Assembly: GCF_011302915.1 (NCBI RefSeq)
Contig: NZ_CP049872.1
Span: 1-64,000 of the forward strand
DNA from: Thermomonas sp. HDW16
GTDB taxonomy: Bacteria; Pseudomonadota; Gammaproteobacteria; Xanthomonadales; Xanthomonadaceae
Length of the DNA stretch: 64,000 bases
Direction of reading: 5' to 3'
Made by a program: the position numbers and the translations under genes
Shown here: positions 1-9,993 of the stretch, in pieces
How positions within the stretch are numbered: position 1 is the stretch's first letter
Layout: each line of letters opens with the position of its first letter
Notes under the pieces: generated by a model
Databases searched by the model: none
Seen by the model: only the letters and a program-made list of their open reading frames with translations
What the model was told of the DNA's origin: nothing

Positions 1-2
1 AC

Positions 3-2099
3 CACATGCGCGGCACCGGCGATCCGGATTTCATCGCCGAGAACTTCTACTCCGACAACCTGCGCCTGCTCGGTGCCGATTTCACCTTCCTTGCCCAGCC
101 CGACCTGCGCATCGATACCAGCCTGGCGCTGCCGGCTTACATGGGTGTCGATCCCGACGGCAACGCCTTGGCGCCGATGCCGGAGCAGATCCCGCGCGAC
201 CTGCTGGCCGACGATGCCGCACGCGCGCTGCTGGCGCAGCCGGGCGGGTTCGGCGCATTCCGCCTGGTCGACGGGCATTGGTACCAGGCCGGGCTGGCCA
301 CGATCACCTACCCCGGCCGGCAACCGGCCAGGGTCTACGGCTTGATCGGCTTCGTGAAACAGATCGACCCGGCCTACCTCGGGGAAATGGCCGGGATCCT
401 CGGCGCCCGCTTCGAGTTCCTGCCGAACGACGGCAAGCAGCCGATCGGCATCGGCATCGTCGGTGACGACATCATCTCGGTGCAGTCACTGCTGGATACC
501 GCCGGCCGCCACAGCGGCCTGGTGCGTTTCTCCTATCCGCGCCCACTGCAGCAATTGGCCGCCGATGCGCGTGCCGTGCTGATCGTCGGCATCACCGCGG
601 TCTTCCTGCTCGGCGGTGGATTGATCCTCTTCTACGTGGATCGGCACCTGATTCGCCGGCTGCGGCGGATGGACGACGAACTCACAGGCATGATCGAAGG
701 TCACGTCGACACGGTGACCGCCGGCCGCCGCGATGACGAGATCGACCGCGTCGGGCAGCGCATCAATATCCTGCACGGGGAACTCAACGAAACCACCCGC
801 CGCTGGCGCTACGAAGCGCATCACGATGCATTGACCGACCTCGGCAACCGGATCTGGCTGATGCGGGTGCTGGAAGACACGCTGACCGATGCCGGCAATC
901 TGCCGCTATCCCTGCTGTTGCTGGACCTGGACAGCTTCAAACCGGTGAACGACCTGCACGGCCACGCGGTCGGCGACCAGGTGTTGACCCAGGTCGCCCA
1001 GCGCATCCGCACCGACCTGCCGGCGAACGCGCAGGCGTTCCGCCTGGGCGGCGACGAATTCGCGGTGGTCTGCCCCGGCATGGACGAGGCGACAGCGCTG
1101 GCCTACGCGGCACGCTTGAACAGCGCGATCGCCGCGCGCGGGATCAGCGAACTGCATGGCGCCGGCATCACCACCAGCATCGGCATTGCCATCGGCCGGC
1201 ACACGGGAAGCGGGGTGGAAGATCTCGTCCAGCAGGCCGACATCGCCATGTACGAAATCAAGCGCAAGCAGCGCAACGGCGCTGCGGTCTACGACGACGC
1301 CATGCGCACGGAGGTCACCGCGCAGCGGCGGCTGGAGCGCGACCTGCGCGATTGCCTGGCCACCGGCGGCCTGCAGGCCTGGTTCCAGCCGATCGTCGCC
1401 GCAGACGATGGACGAGTGGTCGGCTTCGAAGCGCTGGCGCGCTGGCAACACTCGCAACTCGGCTGGGTGCCGCCGGAGCGTTTCATCGAGATCGCCGAAC
1501 GCACCGGGCTGGTGCCGCAGATCGACTTGCAGGTGTTGCGCCACTCACTGGACGCGTTGCAGCAGATCGACGCTTGGCTACCGCAGGTGCGGGTTTCGGT
1601 GAACGTGTCCGCGCAGTCGTTGCTGGAACCGCACTACATCCAGAGCGTGCCGCAACTGCTGGCGCGCGCGGGCATCGCACCACAGCGGCTGGTGCTGGAG
1701 CTGACCGAATCCCTGCTGGTGTCCAACGAAGCCGCGCTGGCGGCACCCATCGACGCGCTGCGCGCGCACGGCATCCGCCTGCTGCTGGACGATTTCGGCG
1801 TGGGCTATTCCTCGCTGTCGCGATTGGCGCAACTGGCGCCCGACGGCATCAAGCTGGACGGCAGCTTCGTGCGCAACCGCGACGAGAACGGCGAGCGCAT
1901 CTGCCGCGGCATCGTCGGTCTGGCCACCCAGTTGCAGATTCCGGTGACCGCCGAATTCGTTGCCACCCACGGCGATGCCGATTACCTGCGCGATGCCGGT
2001 TGCACCGCGCTGCAAGGCTATGCGATCAGTCCACCGCTGCCACTGCCCGCGCTGCTTGATTGGCTACGCGCACGCAGCGAGGCGAACGCGAGCGCCTGA
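3..2099 (+). CDS. GGDEF/EAL cyclic-di-GMP signalling protein, 5' end outside window
   Basis: A membrane-bound cyclic-di-GMP enzyme with tandem diguanylate cyclase and phosphodiesterase domains. The reading frame is open to the window edge, and the first internal ATG (position 6) falls inside what looks like a periplasmic sensor domain (CHASE4-like, tentative). The true start and first membrane segment therefore lie upstream. In the visible 697 residues, a membrane helix lies at about 185-212, followed by a HAMP-like stretch. The GGDEF domain (about 268-430) has an intact RLGGDEF signature, and no RxxD inhibitory site is visible five residues before it. The EAL domain (about 440-690) has FEALARW, VNVSAQS, LELTES, LDDFG and IKLD. 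The usual AEGVET loop reads AEFVAT, a departure that could lower hydrolase activity. It converges on prc with a 6-nt gap. Confidence 0.9.
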   Translation, partial: HMRGTGDPDFIAENFYSDNLRLLGADFTFLAQPDLRIDTSLALPAYMGVDPDGNALAPMPEQIPRDLLADDAARALLAQPGGFGAFRLVDGHWYQAGLATITYPGRQPARVYGLIGFVKQIDPAYLGEMAGILGARFEFLPNDGKQPIGIGIVGDDIISVQSLLDTAGRHSGLVRFSYPRPLQQLAADARAVLIVGITAVFLLGGGLILFYVDRHLIRRLRRMDDELTGMIEGHVDTVTAGRRDDEIDRVGQRINILHGELNETTRRWRYEAHHDALTDLGNRIWLMRVLEDTLTDAGNLPLSLLLLDLDSFKPVNDLHGHAVGDQVLTQVAQRIRTDLPANAQAFRLGGDEFAVVCPGMDEATALAYAARLNSAIAARGISELHGAGITTSIGIAIGRHTGSGVEDLVQQADIAMYEIKRKQRNGAAVYDDAMRTEVTAQRRLERDLRDCLATGGLQAWFQPIVAADDGRVVGFEALARWQHSQLGWVPPERFIEIAERTGLVPQIDLQVLRHSLDALQQIDAWLPQVRVSVNVSAQSLLEPHYIQSVPQLLARAGIAPQRLVLELTESLLVSNEAALAAPIDALRAHGIRLLLDDFGVGYSSLSRLAQLAPDGIKLDGSFVRNRDENGERICRGIVGLATQLQIPVTAEFVATHGDADYLRDAGCTALQGYAISPPLPLPALLDWLRARSEANASA

Positions 2100-2105
2100 G
2101 CGCCC

Positions 2106-4292
2106 TCAGTCGGTCCAGTGTCCGGCGCTGCTTGCCTGCGGCAATACCTGCGACGCAAGCTTCGCATCCGCGCCGAGCAGGCCGATCGCATCGCCCAGGA
2201 TCGCCGCGGACTCGCGCAGCAGCGGGTCGTCGACCTTCTTCGCTGCTTCCTCGCGGGCCACGTCCTTCACCACATCACGTTCGTTGGCTTGCAGGCCGTC
2301 GTCCGACGCATCGAGCACGGCGTCGTGTTCGATGCCGAGTTCCTTGCGCTGCACCGCGCGTTGCTTGATCAGCGCATCGAACTTGTCGCGCTCGGCGCGG
2401 CGTTCCGCCTCGTTGAGCGACACCGACTTCTTGGCCGCTTCCTCGCGGAACTTGGCCACGTCCTGCGCCCACCACTGGTATTCGACATCCTTGGCCACGC
2501 GCGCATCGTGGCGCGCGTCCAGCTTGCCCAACAGGCCGGCGAAATTGCCGTACTGCATGTGCGGCGCCGCCGCGATCCGCGTCCAGGGCAACGCGTTGTC
2601 GTAGGTGCTTTCGCCGAACTCGCTGGCATCCACGCTGGTCGGGAAACTCACATCCGGCACCACGCCTTTGTTCTGGGTGCTGCTGCCGCCGGGGCGGAAG
2701 AACTGGGCGATGGTCAGCTTGACCTGGCCGAAGCGCGGCTCCTCGTTGGCCGGCCAACGATCGAGGTCGATCATGTTCTGCACGGTGCCCTTGCCGAACG
2801 TGGTTTCGCCGATGATCAGGCCGCGACCGTAATCCTGGATCGCACCGGCCACGATTTCCGATGCCGAAGCCGATCCGCGGTTGACCAGCACCGCCAGTGG
2901 CCCGTCCCAGGCCACGCCGGGCTTGTCGTCGTCCTCCATGCTGACCCGGCCGCCGGATTCGCGCACTTGCACCACCGGGCCCTTGTCGATGAACAGGCCG
3001 GTGAGCTCGATCGCCTCGCTCAACGAACCACCGCCATTACCGCGCAGGTCCAGCACCACGCCGTCCAGCTTCTGCGTGCGGAACTGCACCAGCATGCGCG
3101 CGACATCCTTGGTGGCGGAGGCATAGTCGCTGTCGCGACGTCGGCGCGCATCGACATCCTGGTAGAAGCCCGGCAGCTTGATGACGCCGATGCGACGCGC
3201 CGGCGCGCCGTTCGCGGCCGGCACGGTGATGGTCTCGGCCTTGGCGCGCGCGTCCTCCAGCCGCACCTTGGCGCGGGTGATCAGCACGCGGGTCGGCTTG
3301 CTGTCGAGCGGCGCCTCGGCCGGGACGATGTCCAGTCGCACCTGGGTGTTCGCGGCACCGCGAATCAGGTCGACGGCGTCGTCAGTACGCCAGCCGATCA
3401 CGTCCTTCATTTCGCCGGAGGCACCCTGACCGACGGCGACGATGCGATCGCCGGACTTCAGCTTGCCGCTGCGCGCAGCCGGACCACCCGGCACGATCTC
3501 GCGGACCAGGATCACGTCGTCCTGCTTGAACAGCACCGCACCGATCCCCTCCAGCGAATTGGAGATCTGCATGTTGAAGTTCTCGGCAGTGCGCGGCGTC
3601 ATGTAGTCCGTGTGCGGATCGATCGACGCGGCATAGGCGTTGATGAAGCTCTGGAACACTTCCTCGCCCTTGAGCTCGTTGACGCTATCCAGGATGTTCG
3701 CGTAGCGCTTGTCCAACGTCTTGCGGATCTCCTCCGGCTTCTTGCCGGCCAGCTTGAGGCGCAGCCAGTCGTTCTTCACCGACTTCTTCCACAGCGTGTC
3801 CAGCGCCGCGTTGCCGGCCGTCCACGGCGCGTCTTCGCGGTCGTAGTCGTAACGGTCGTTGCCGGTGAAATCGAAATTCCCTTTCAGCAGACCGCGCGCG
3901 TACGCCACGCGTTCGTTCACCCGCTGCCGGTACAGCGCGAACATCGCCCAGGCCGGATCGACCTGACCGCTCTTGATCGCATCGTCGAGCCGGGTCGAGT
4001 ACTTCGAGAAACCGGCCACGTCCTGTGCGGTCAGGAACACCTTGCCCGGATCCAGCGTCTCCAGGTAGCGCTTGAGCACGTCCTGCGACAGCGCATCGTC
4101 CAGCGCGCGCGGGCGATAGGCGTAGCGGCTGTCGGAGAGCAGGCCGTAGACCAGCCGCGAGGTGGTGGCCTGGTCGCTGGTGGGTGCCGATGGCAGCGCG
4201 CTGCCGTCGCCGTCCGCGTGCGCCAACAGGGCGAGCGGCGCAGCCAGGGCCAGGCTGAGGGAAAGGGCAAGCAAGGAACGGGAAGGCTTCAT
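2106..4292 (-). CDS. prc: Carboxy-terminal processing protease Prc/Tsp
   Basis: A periplasmic tail-specific serine protease (peptidase family S41A), known in Enterobacteria to cleave lipoprotein and peptidoglycan-hydrolase substrates such as MepS. I chose the ATG at 4292, because it opens a clear Sec signal peptide (MKPSRSLLALSLSLALAAP) and removes a charged 26-residue extension. The protein is then 728 residues, near the family length. An N-terminal helical domain is followed by a PDZ domain at about residues 250-325 and the S41 protease core. The catalytic Ser lies in GSASASEIVAG (about 476). The catalytic Lys lies in TTFGKGTVQN, about 25 residues later, the spacing of E. coli Tsp S430/K455. 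A charged helical C-terminal domain (DUF3340 type) closes it. It stands alone, 175 nt downstream of lipA. Confidence 0.93.
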   Translation of the reverse strand: MKPSRSLLALSLSLALAAPLALLAHADGDGSALPSAPTSDQATTSRLVYGLLSDSRYAYRPRALDDALSQDVLKRYLETLDPGKVFLTAQDVAGFSKYSTRLDDAIKSGQVDPAWAMFALYRQRVNERVAYARGLLKGNFDFTGNDRYDYDREDAPWTAGNAALDTLWKKSVKNDWLRLKLAGKKPEEIRKTLDKRYANILDSVNELKGEEVFQSFINAYAASIDPHTDYMTPRTAENFNMQISNSLEGIGAVLFKQDDVILVREIVPGGPAARSGKLKSGDRIVAVGQGASGEMKDVIGWRTDDAVDLIRGAANTQVRLDIVPAEAPLDSKPTRVLITRAKVRLEDARAKAETITVPAANGAPARRIGVIKLPGFYQDVDARRRRDSDYASATKDVARMLVQFRTQKLDGVVLDLRGNGGGSLSEAIELTGLFIDKGPVVQVRESGGRVSMEDDDKPGVAWDGPLAVLVNRGSASASEIVAGAIQDYGRGLIIGETTFGKGTVQNMIDLDRWPANEEPRFGQVKLTIAQFFRPGGSSTQNKGVVPDVSFPTSVDASEFGESTYDNALPWTRIAAAPHMQYGNFAGLLGKLDARHDARVAKDVEYQWWAQDVAKFREEAAKKSVSLNEAERRAERDKFDALIKQRAVQRKELGIEHDAVLDASDDGLQANERDVVKDVAREEAAKKVDDPLLRESAAILGDAIGLLGADAKLASQVLPQASSAGHWTD

Positions 4293-4467
4293 CGAAGGGA
4301 TATCCGCGGCGTGGGGCCAGCTGTTGTGCAGCATGTCGCTGCAGGTTGCATCGGAATCAGACCCGGACACAGTGCCGGAAGTTCGTTCAACGCGATGTAT
4401 ACGTCCACTCTACCGATCCACGCGAGACACGCGTGAACGCTCGCCGTGCAGGCGGATGAACGGCCGC

Positions 4468-5475
4468 TCAGGCGAGGCCGGCGGCCTGGCGGTCGGCGTG
4501 GTAGCTGGAACGCACCATCGGGCCCGAGGCGACATGGCTGAACCCGAGCGTATAACCATAATCCTCGAGTGCCTTGAACTCGTCCGGCGTCCAGTAGCGC
4601 AGCAGCGGGTGGTGGGCCGGCGACGGCTGCAGGTACTGGCCGATGGTGACCATCTCCACGTCGTGCGCGCGCAAGTCGCGCAGGGTGGCTTGCACCTGCT
4701 CCATGGTCTCGCCGAGGCCGAGCATGATCCCGCTCTTGGTCGGGATGTCCGGGTGCTGTGCCTTGAACTGCTGCAGCAGGGTCAGCGACCACTGGTAGTC
4801 GGCGCCCGGGCGCACGTTGCGGTACAGGTCGGGCACGGTCTCGATGTTGTGGTTGAACACATCCGGCGGATCCGCGGCCAGGATCGAAAGCGCGCGTTCC
4901 ATGCGGCCCTTGCCGCGGAAATCCGGGGTGAGGATTTCGATGCGGATGCCGGGCGAGGCCGCGCGCGTCTCGCGGATGCAATCGACGAAGTGCTGGGCAC
5001 CGCCATCGCGCAGGTCGTCGCGGTCCACGCTGGTGATCACCACGTACTTCAGGCCCATGTCGGCCACGGTGCGCGCCAGCCGGCTCGGCTCATCCGCATC
5101 AAGCGGCTTGGGCCGGCCGTGGGCGACATCGCAGAAACTGCAGCGGCGCGTGCACACGTCGCCCATCACCATGAAGGTGGCGGTGCCGTGGCTGAAGCAC
5201 TCGTGGATGTTCGGGCAACTGGCGTCTTCGCAGACGGTGACCAGGCGGTTCTCGCGCAGCTTGGATTTCAGCGCCTGCACCGCGTTGCCGCTGGGGATAC
5301 GCACGCGGATCCAGCTGGGCTTGCGCAGCACCGGCGCTTCGGCGAATTCCACCGGCGAACGGCCGATCTTGTCGCCGGCGACCTGGCGTGCGCCCGGCTC
5401 CAGTGATGCATGTTCCAGCGAAGCGGCGGTATCGGCAACGACCGAAAGCGGGATGGTGCGGGGCGTACTGCTCAT
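4468..5475 (-). CDS. lipA: Lipoyl synthase
   Basis: A radical-SAM enzyme that inserts two sulfur atoms into octanoyl groups on lipoyl domains of the 2-oxoacid dehydrogenases and GcvH. The auxiliary [4Fe-4S] cluster cysteines lie in [12 protein letters not shown] (C-x4-C-x5-C). The radical-SAM cluster is in CTRRCSFC (C-x3-C-x2-C). The conserved C-terminal RSSY motif, whose Ser ligates the auxiliary cluster, is present as [11 protein letters not shown]. Length is 335 residues, slightly above E. coli LipA because of an N-terminal extension common in this group. It lies 24 nt downstream of lipB on the same strand, so DUF493-lipB-lipA is probably one lipoate operon. Confidence 0.97.
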   Translation of the reverse strand: MSSTPRTIPLSVVADTAASLEHASLEPGARQVAGDKIGRSPVEFAEAPVLRKPSWIRVRIPSGNAVQALKSKLRENRLVTVCEDASCPNIHECFSHGTATFMVMGDVCTRRCSFCDVAHGRPKPLDADEPSRLARTVADMGLKYVVITSVDRDDLRDGGAQHFVDCIRETRAASPGIRIEILTPDFRGKGRMERALSILAADPPDVFNHNIETVPDLYRNVRPGADYQWSLTLLQQFKAQHPDIPTKSGIMLGLGETMEQVQATLRDLRAHDVEMVTIGQYLQPSPAHHPLLRYWTPDEFKALEDYGYTLGFSHVASGPMVRSSYHADRQAAGLA

Positions 5476-5499
5476 ACGGGGATTATCGCCGATGCCGGC

Positions 5500-6207
5500 T
5501 CAAGCCGCTGCGAGCAATTCGGGCAACGCTGTGTCGCGGCGTGGCGACAGGCCGAACTGCCTGGCCATCTGCGCCAGCAGCACCGGCTTGACCGCATCCA
5601 GCGAGGACGGCCCACCGAGGTCGCTCATGGCCACCACTTCCAGCCCCTGGTAGCCGCAGGGATTGATGCGCAGGAACGGCGCGGTGCTTTCGCCGGCGAT
5701 GTTGAAAGCCAGCCCGTGGAAGGTGCAGCCGCGACGCACGCGGATACCCAACGCGGCGACTTTGGCGCCATTCACGTACACACCGGGCGCGCCGTCGCGG
5801 CGCGCGCCTTCGATGTTCCATTCGGCCAGGGTGTCGATGATCGCCTGCTCGATCTTGCACACGTAGTCGCGCACGCCGATCTTCAGCCGTTTCAGGTCCA
5901 GCAACGGGTAGGCCACGATCTGACCCGGCCCGTGATAAGTGACCTGGCCGCCGCGATCGACATGGATCACCGGGATCTCGCCCGGCATCAGCACATGCTC
6001 CGGCTTGCCGGCCTGGCCCAGGGTGAACACCGGATCGTGTTCGACCAACCAGATTTCGTCGGCGGTGGATTCGCTGCGCGCGTCGGTGAAGGCCTGCATC
6101 GCCCGCCACACGGGCTCGTAGGGTTGACGGCCGAGGTCGCGAACGACGGCATCGCGCAGCAGGTCTTGCGATGTAGTGGACGCGCAGCTTGCGTTCACAG
6201 CGTCCAC
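5500..6207 (-). CDS. lipB: Octanoyltransferase LipB
   Basis: Transfers octanoate from acyl carrier protein to the lipoyl domains of target enzymes, the first step of lipoate synthesis; LipA acts next. The 235-residue protein shows the LplA/LipB fold motifs: the [12 protein letters not shown] segment, the catalytic Lys in [14 protein letters not shown], and the catalytic Cys in [11 protein letters not shown]. Its start overlaps the 3' end of the DUF493 gene by 13 nt, implying translational coupling. The C-terminus, ending [13 protein letters not shown], is typical of xanthomonad LipB. Confidence 0.96.
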   Translation of the reverse strand: MDAVNASCASTTSQDLLRDAVVRDLGRQPYEPVWRAMQAFTDARSESTADEIWLVEHDPVFTLGQAGKPEHVLMPGEIPVIHVDRGGQVTYHGPGQIVAYPLLDLKRLKIGVRDYVCKIEQAIIDTLAEWNIEGARRDGAPGVYVNGAKVAALGIRVRRGCTFHGLAFNIAGESTAPFLRINPCGYQGLEVVAMSDLGGPSSLDAVKPVLLAQMARQFGLSPRRDTALPELLAAA

Positions 6208-6473
6208 TTCACCTCGGGGTGCTCGCGCAGCGCCTGGTGCGCGCGGTCGTAGTCCTCGCGCGATTCGGCGCGGAACGAGATCCGCACCGAGACGTACTTG
6301 CCGCTGGACGAATGCTTCCAGCTCACCGTTTCGTGCAGGACCTCGATGCCCGCCTCCATCAGATGCCGGGGCAGGTCGCTCTCGAGGTGCTTGTCGGCCG
6401 CTCCCATCGCGCTCAGCTCGAAGGTGCCGGGGAACTGGAAGCCGTGTTCGGGGTTGTCGGATTGGATGTCCAT
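6195..6473 (-). CDS. DUF493 (YbeD-type) protein
   Basis: A small cytoplasmic protein of 92 residues with the ferredoxin-like (ACT-like) DUF493 fold. Recognisable segments are [13 protein letters not shown] near the start, [13 protein letters not shown] in the middle, and a C-terminal region ending HPEVKWTL. Its biochemical role is not established. Its gene accompanies lipB in many proteobacteria (ybeD-lipB in E. coli), which links it to lipoate metabolism by context only. It is the first gene of the minus-strand DUF493-lipB-lipA operon and is divergent from the EAL gene with a 74-nt gap. Confidence 0.9.
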   Translation of the reverse strand: MDIQSDNPEHGFQFPGTFELSAMGAADKHLESDLPRHLMEAGIEVLHETVSWKHSSSGKYVSVRISFRAESREDYDRAHQALREHPEVKWTL

Positions 6474-6547
6474 GCCCGGATTATGGGTACCCGGACAGGC
6501 GAAACCAAGCCAGAGTAGGATGCGGCGGAACGCAACGGGAGCGATCC

Positions 6548-7327
6548 GTGGAGTACAACGCCGCGCTGGCCATGGCCGCGATCGACCCGACGGAAATCCG
6601 CCGGGCGATCTTCGCCGGCGAGATGTTCCTGGAATACCTGCCGATGGTCGACCTGCAGGATGGCGACCGTTGCGTGGGTTGCGAGGCGCTGGTGCGCTGG
6701 CGGCGCGACGGCGCGGTGGTGCCGCCGTTGGCCTTCATTCCCGCGATCGAGAACACTCCGGTCTCCGGCTTGCTGACCTATTGGGTGATCGACCGCATGG
6801 CCAGCGAACTGGGCGGCTGGCTGCGCACGTTCGACGACGTGCACGTGGCGATCAACGTGCCACCGGAAGTCCTCGGCCGCGGCGGCCTGGAATACGCGGC
6901 TTACAAGGCCAACCTGCTATCGGTGCGCAGCCGGCTGGTGCTGGAGATCACCGAACGCGGCGCGCCGGATCACCTTGGCCTGCAGGAATTGCGCAGCATC
7001 GCCCAGGACGACGAGGTGCTGATCGCGATGGACGATATCGGCATCGATGGCGGCAGCATGCTGGCCTTCGCGCGAACGCCGGTGGACGTGCTCAAGCTGG
7101 ACCGCAGCGTGATCGCGCGGATCGGCGGCGAAGACGAGGACAGCACGCTGGACGAGTTGACCAAGCTGGTCGGGATCGGCCGCCAGCGCTTCGTCGCCGA
7201 AGGCGTGGAGCACGCCAGGCAAGCCGAGATCTTGCGCGGGATCGGCGTGCAGTGGGCGCAGGGCTGGCTGTATTCGCGGGCATTGCCGGCGACGGAGTTC
7301 ATCGCCTGGCACGCCGCCCACGGCTGA
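6548..7327 (+). CDS. Stand-alone EAL-domain cyclic-di-GMP phosphodiesterase
   Basis: A soluble single-domain protein predicted to hydrolyse cyclic-di-GMP to pGpG. The frame is open further upstream, but that segment overlaps lipB and DUF493 and is low-complexity. I chose GTG 6548 because GGGAG (6537-6541) lies 6 nt before it; ATG 6572 is the alternative. The 259-residue product is essentially one EAL domain. Its catalytic signatures all look intact: CEALVRW, AINVPPE, LEITERG, AMDDIGID, LKLDRSV, EGVEHARQ and AQGWLYS. No sensor, membrane or GGDEF region is present, so activity probably depends on protein partners or expression level. It converges on dacC. Confidence 0.9.
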   Translation: MEYNAALAMAAIDPTEIRRAIFAGEMFLEYLPMVDLQDGDRCVGCEALVRWRRDGAVVPPLAFIPAIENTPVSGLLTYWVIDRMASELGGWLRTFDDVHVAINVPPEVLGRGGLEYAAYKANLLSVRSRLVLEITERGAPDHLGLQELRSIAQDDEVLIAMDDIGIDGGSMLAFARTPVDVLKLDRSVIARIGGEDEDSTLDELTKLVGIGRQRFVAEGVEHARQAEILRGIGVQWAQGWLYSRALPATEFIAWHAAHG

Positions 7328-7355
7328 CGCCGCGGGCGGATTCCGTTTGCGACGG

Positions 7356-8558
7356 TTAGACGGATTCCCACCACATCAGCAGCGAGTGCCAGAGGCGCTT
7401 GAAGAAGCCGGCCTGTTCGACGGCTTGCAGCGCGACCAGCGGAGCCGAAGCGACTTCCTTGCCGTCCAGGGTGACCTTCACCGTGCCCAGCTTCTGGCCC
7501 TTGGCGATCGGCGCTTCCAGCGATTGCGGCAGGTCCATGGTGGCCTTCAGGCGGTCGTACTTGCCGCGCGGGGTGGACACCAGCAACGGCTGGCTCACGC
7601 CCACCGCCACCTGGTTGAGCGCACCCTTCCACACCTTCGGCTGCGCCAGCGGCTTGTTGGCTTCGTACAGCTGGTGCGATTCGTAGAAGCGGAAGCCCCA
7701 GTTGAGCAGCGCCTGCGAATCCACCGCGCGCTGGTTCTCGCTGGTATCGCCCATCACCACGGTGATCAGGCGCTGGTCGCCACGCTTGGCCGAGGCCATC
7801 AGGCAGTAGCCGGCACTCGAGGTGTGGCCGGTCTTGATGCCGTCCACGCTCGCATCGCGCCACAACAGCAGGTTGCGGTTCGGCTGGGTGATCGGGCCGA
7901 CCGTGAGTTCCTTGATCTTGTTGTAGCTGTACGCCTCGGGGAAATCGCGGATCAGCGCGCGGCCAAGCAGGGCCAGGTCATGCGCGGTGGTCATGTGGCC
8001 TTCGGCGCTCAGCCCATGCGGGTTGACGAAGTGCGAGGCCTTCATGCCGATCTTCGCGGCATACGCGTTCATCAACTGGGCGAAAGCCTGTTCGCTACCG
8101 GCGACATGCTCGGCCAGGGCGATCGCGGCATCGTTGCCGGACTGCACCACCATGCCTTTTTCCATGTCGACCAGCGGTGCGGTCTTGTTGACCTCGAAAC
8201 CGCTGTAACTGCCGTCGGTGCCGGCGCCACCGCTGCGCCAGGCGTTCTCGCTCATCATCACCTGATCGGTGCCCTTCACCTTGCCGGCGGCCATTTCCGC
8301 CGCGATGACATAGCTGGTCATCACCTTGGTGATCGATGCCGGTTCCACCGGGGTATCGACGTTTTCGCCCGCCAGCACCTGGCCGGTGGCGAAGTCCATG
8401 ATCAGCCACGCCTTGCTGGTGGCCGGCGCGGGCGCGTCCGGGATCGGCAAGTTGTCGCTGAGCGCGGCCGGCTTGGCGACAGGCGCGGGCGCCGGGGTCT
8501 GGGCGAAGGCAAGGCCGGCGGTGGCCAGGGCGACGACGAGCAACAAACGCGAACGCAT
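7356..8558 (-). CDS. dacC: D-alanyl-D-alanine carboxypeptidase (PBP5/6 family)
   Basis: A periplasmic penicillin-binding protein that removes the terminal D-Ala from peptidoglycan stem pentapeptides. The start is ATG 8558, since GAGGAG sits 5 nt upstream; the frame also opens at GTG 8567. The 400 residues begin with a signal peptide (MRSRLLLVVALATAGLAFAQ). Active-site motifs are SITK (SxxK), SGN (SxN) and KTGHTS (KTG), all in peptidase family S11 order. A C-terminal PBP5-C beta domain ends in a short amphipathic tail (about the last 18 residues) that probably anchors it to the inner membrane. The paralogue assignment (dacA, dacC or dacD) is not certain. An AT-rich stretch around 8597-8616 may hold its promoter. 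Confidence 0.93.
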   Translation of the reverse strand: MRSRLLLVVALATAGLAFAQTPAPAPVAKPAALSDNLPIPDAPAPATSKAWLIMDFATGQVLAGENVDTPVEPASITKVMTSYVIAAEMAAGKVKGTDQVMMSENAWRSGGAGTDGSYSGFEVNKTAPLVDMEKGMVVQSGNDAAIALAEHVAGSEQAFAQLMNAYAAKIGMKASHFVNPHGLSAEGHMTTAHDLALLGRALIRDFPEAYSYNKIKELTVGPITQPNRNLLLWRDASVDGIKTGHTSSAGYCLMASAKRGDQRLITVVMGDTSENQRAVDSQALLNWGFRFYESHQLYEANKPLAQPKVWKGALNQVAVGVSQPLLVSTPRGKYDRLKATMDLPQSLEAPIAKGQKLGTVKVTLDGKEVASAPLVALQAVEQAGFFKRLWHSLLMWWESV

Positions 8559-8670
8559 CAACAACACTCCTCAGGGCCGCGCGGGCGCGGCGCGTAAAAA
8601 ATCAGGTAGATATTTTAAGCCGCAATCGCCGAAGCCGCCGTGGCACTGGCGGATTCAAACGCGACACCGT

Positions 8671-9993
8671 TCATTCGCGGACGCGTTGCGGCTGTCCGAA
8701 ACCCAGACCCACCACGCGCGCCGCAAGTTCCGGCGCGGTGGTCGCGTCCACCGGGCCGATCCGCAGGCGCCAGATCTTCTGCCCATTCACGTCGGCATCC
8801 AGCAGGCGCGCGCCACCGATCGACGCGCCCTGCAACATCGCCAGCGCGTGCTGGGCATTCTGCGGATTGGAGAAGCTCGCCACCTGCAGGGTGACCCGTT
8901 CCGCCGCGGCAGGCGTGGTCGCCGCGACCAGTGCAGCGGCGGTGACCGGCGATGGCGGCGGTGCGGCGGCCGGCTCCGGGAAGCGCGCACGCGTGGCGTC
9001 GGCGAGTTGCTGCGGGCTGGCCTTGCCGCGATCCGCGGCGTCGACCATGGCGGCATCGACCAACAGGTCGGGCTTGCCCGGCTTGCCGGTAGCAACGCGC
9101 ACCCGGCGCGACTGCATCCATGCATCGAACTCGTCGGCGCTCATCACCTTGCCGTTCTGGTGCATATCGAAGCGATAGCGGGTGTCGGCGGCCTGCTTCG
9201 CCGGTACTGGCGACGGCTGCACCGGACCCGCTGCGGCCAACGCCTCTGGCAGCTTGTCGACCAGCCGATCCATCGCAGTGGCATCCGCCGGCCGTGGCTT
9301 CACCGCCAACGTGGTATCGGCATCGCCGGGATGCAGCGCGCGGACTTCGACCCGCGCGGTGCCCTTTTCGCGATAACCCAGCTTCACCGCGGCGGCATAA
9401 CTGAGGTCGATGATGCGGCTGGAATGGAACGGGCCGCGATCGTTGATCTTGACCACCACCGACTTGCCGTTGTCGAGGTTGGTGACCCGCGCATAGCTCG
9501 GCAGCGGCAGGGTCTTGTGCGCGGCGGTGAAGGCGTACATGTCGTACACCTCGCCGCTGGAGGTGCGTCGGCCGTGGAATTTCTTGCCGTAGTACGACGC
9601 ACCGCCTTCTTCCAGATAGTTGGCGGCGGTGTCCAGCACGGTGTAACGCTTGCCGAGCACGCTGTAGCTCTTGTTGCCGGTGCGCGCGAGCGGTTCGTTG
9701 CGCACTTCAGGCTCCGGGATCGCATCCACGTCCGGGATGTCGTCCGGCACGGTGTCTGCTTCGCCCGGGCGGAACAGGCCGCCGGCCACGTAATCGCCAC
9801 GCTTGCTCAGGTCTTCCTGCGCCGGTGCGTAGGGCGAGGTTTTCGGTTTGTGCAGCGGCGGCGAGGTGTTCACCGTTTGCGCCGGCTGCACGACCAGTTT
9901 CGGCCCGCCGTCGGCCTTGTGCCTCGAGCCCGTGCTGGCGCAGGCCGCCAGTGCCAGCGGCAGCAGCGCCAGCACCAACCGTTGCGATGCCAT
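8671..9993 (-). CDS. rlpA: RlpA septal-ring lipoprotein with SPOR domain
   Basis: A rare lipoprotein A family protein. In Pseudomonas RlpA is a lytic transglycosylase acting on naked (stemless) glycan strands during daughter-cell separation. The start ATG 9993 overlaps the mltB stop as TGATG, so the two are translationally coupled; longer upstream reading is an artefact. The 440 residues start with a lipoprotein signal whose lipobox is LAAC. The double-psi beta-barrel domain (about residues 95-190) contains EEGGASYYGKKFHGRRTSSGE and VKINDRGPF, with the expected Asp in NDRGPF. A C-terminal SPOR domain (about the last 75 residues, beginning VTLQVASF) should bind denuded septal glycan. Confidence 0.93.
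   Translation of the reverse strand: MASQRLVLALLPLALAACASTGSRHKADGGPKLVVQPAQTVNTSPPLHKPKTSPYAPAQEDLSKRGDYVAGGLFRPGEADTVPDDIPDVDAIPEPEVRNEPLARTGNKSYSVLGKRYTVLDTAANYLEEGGASYYGKKFHGRRTSSGEVYDMYAFTAAHKTLPLPSYARVTNLDNGKSVVVKINDRGPFHSSRIIDLSYAAAVKLGYREKGTARVEVRALHPGDADTTLAVKPRPADATAMDRLVDKLPEALAAAGPVQPSPVPAKQAADTRYRFDMHQNGKVMSADEFDAWMQSRRVRVATGKPGKPDLLVDAAMVDAADRGKASPQQLADATRARFPEPAAAPPPSPVTAAALVAATTPAAAERVTLQVASFSNPQNAQHALAMLQGASIGGARLLDADVNGQKIWRLRIGPVDATTAPELAARVVGLGFGQPQRVRE

Noticed and set aside
2118..4436. 772-residue ORF antisense to prc
   Set aside because: Low-complexity His/Arg/Val-rich translation with no domain; it mirrors the prc gene, a usual effect of high GC.
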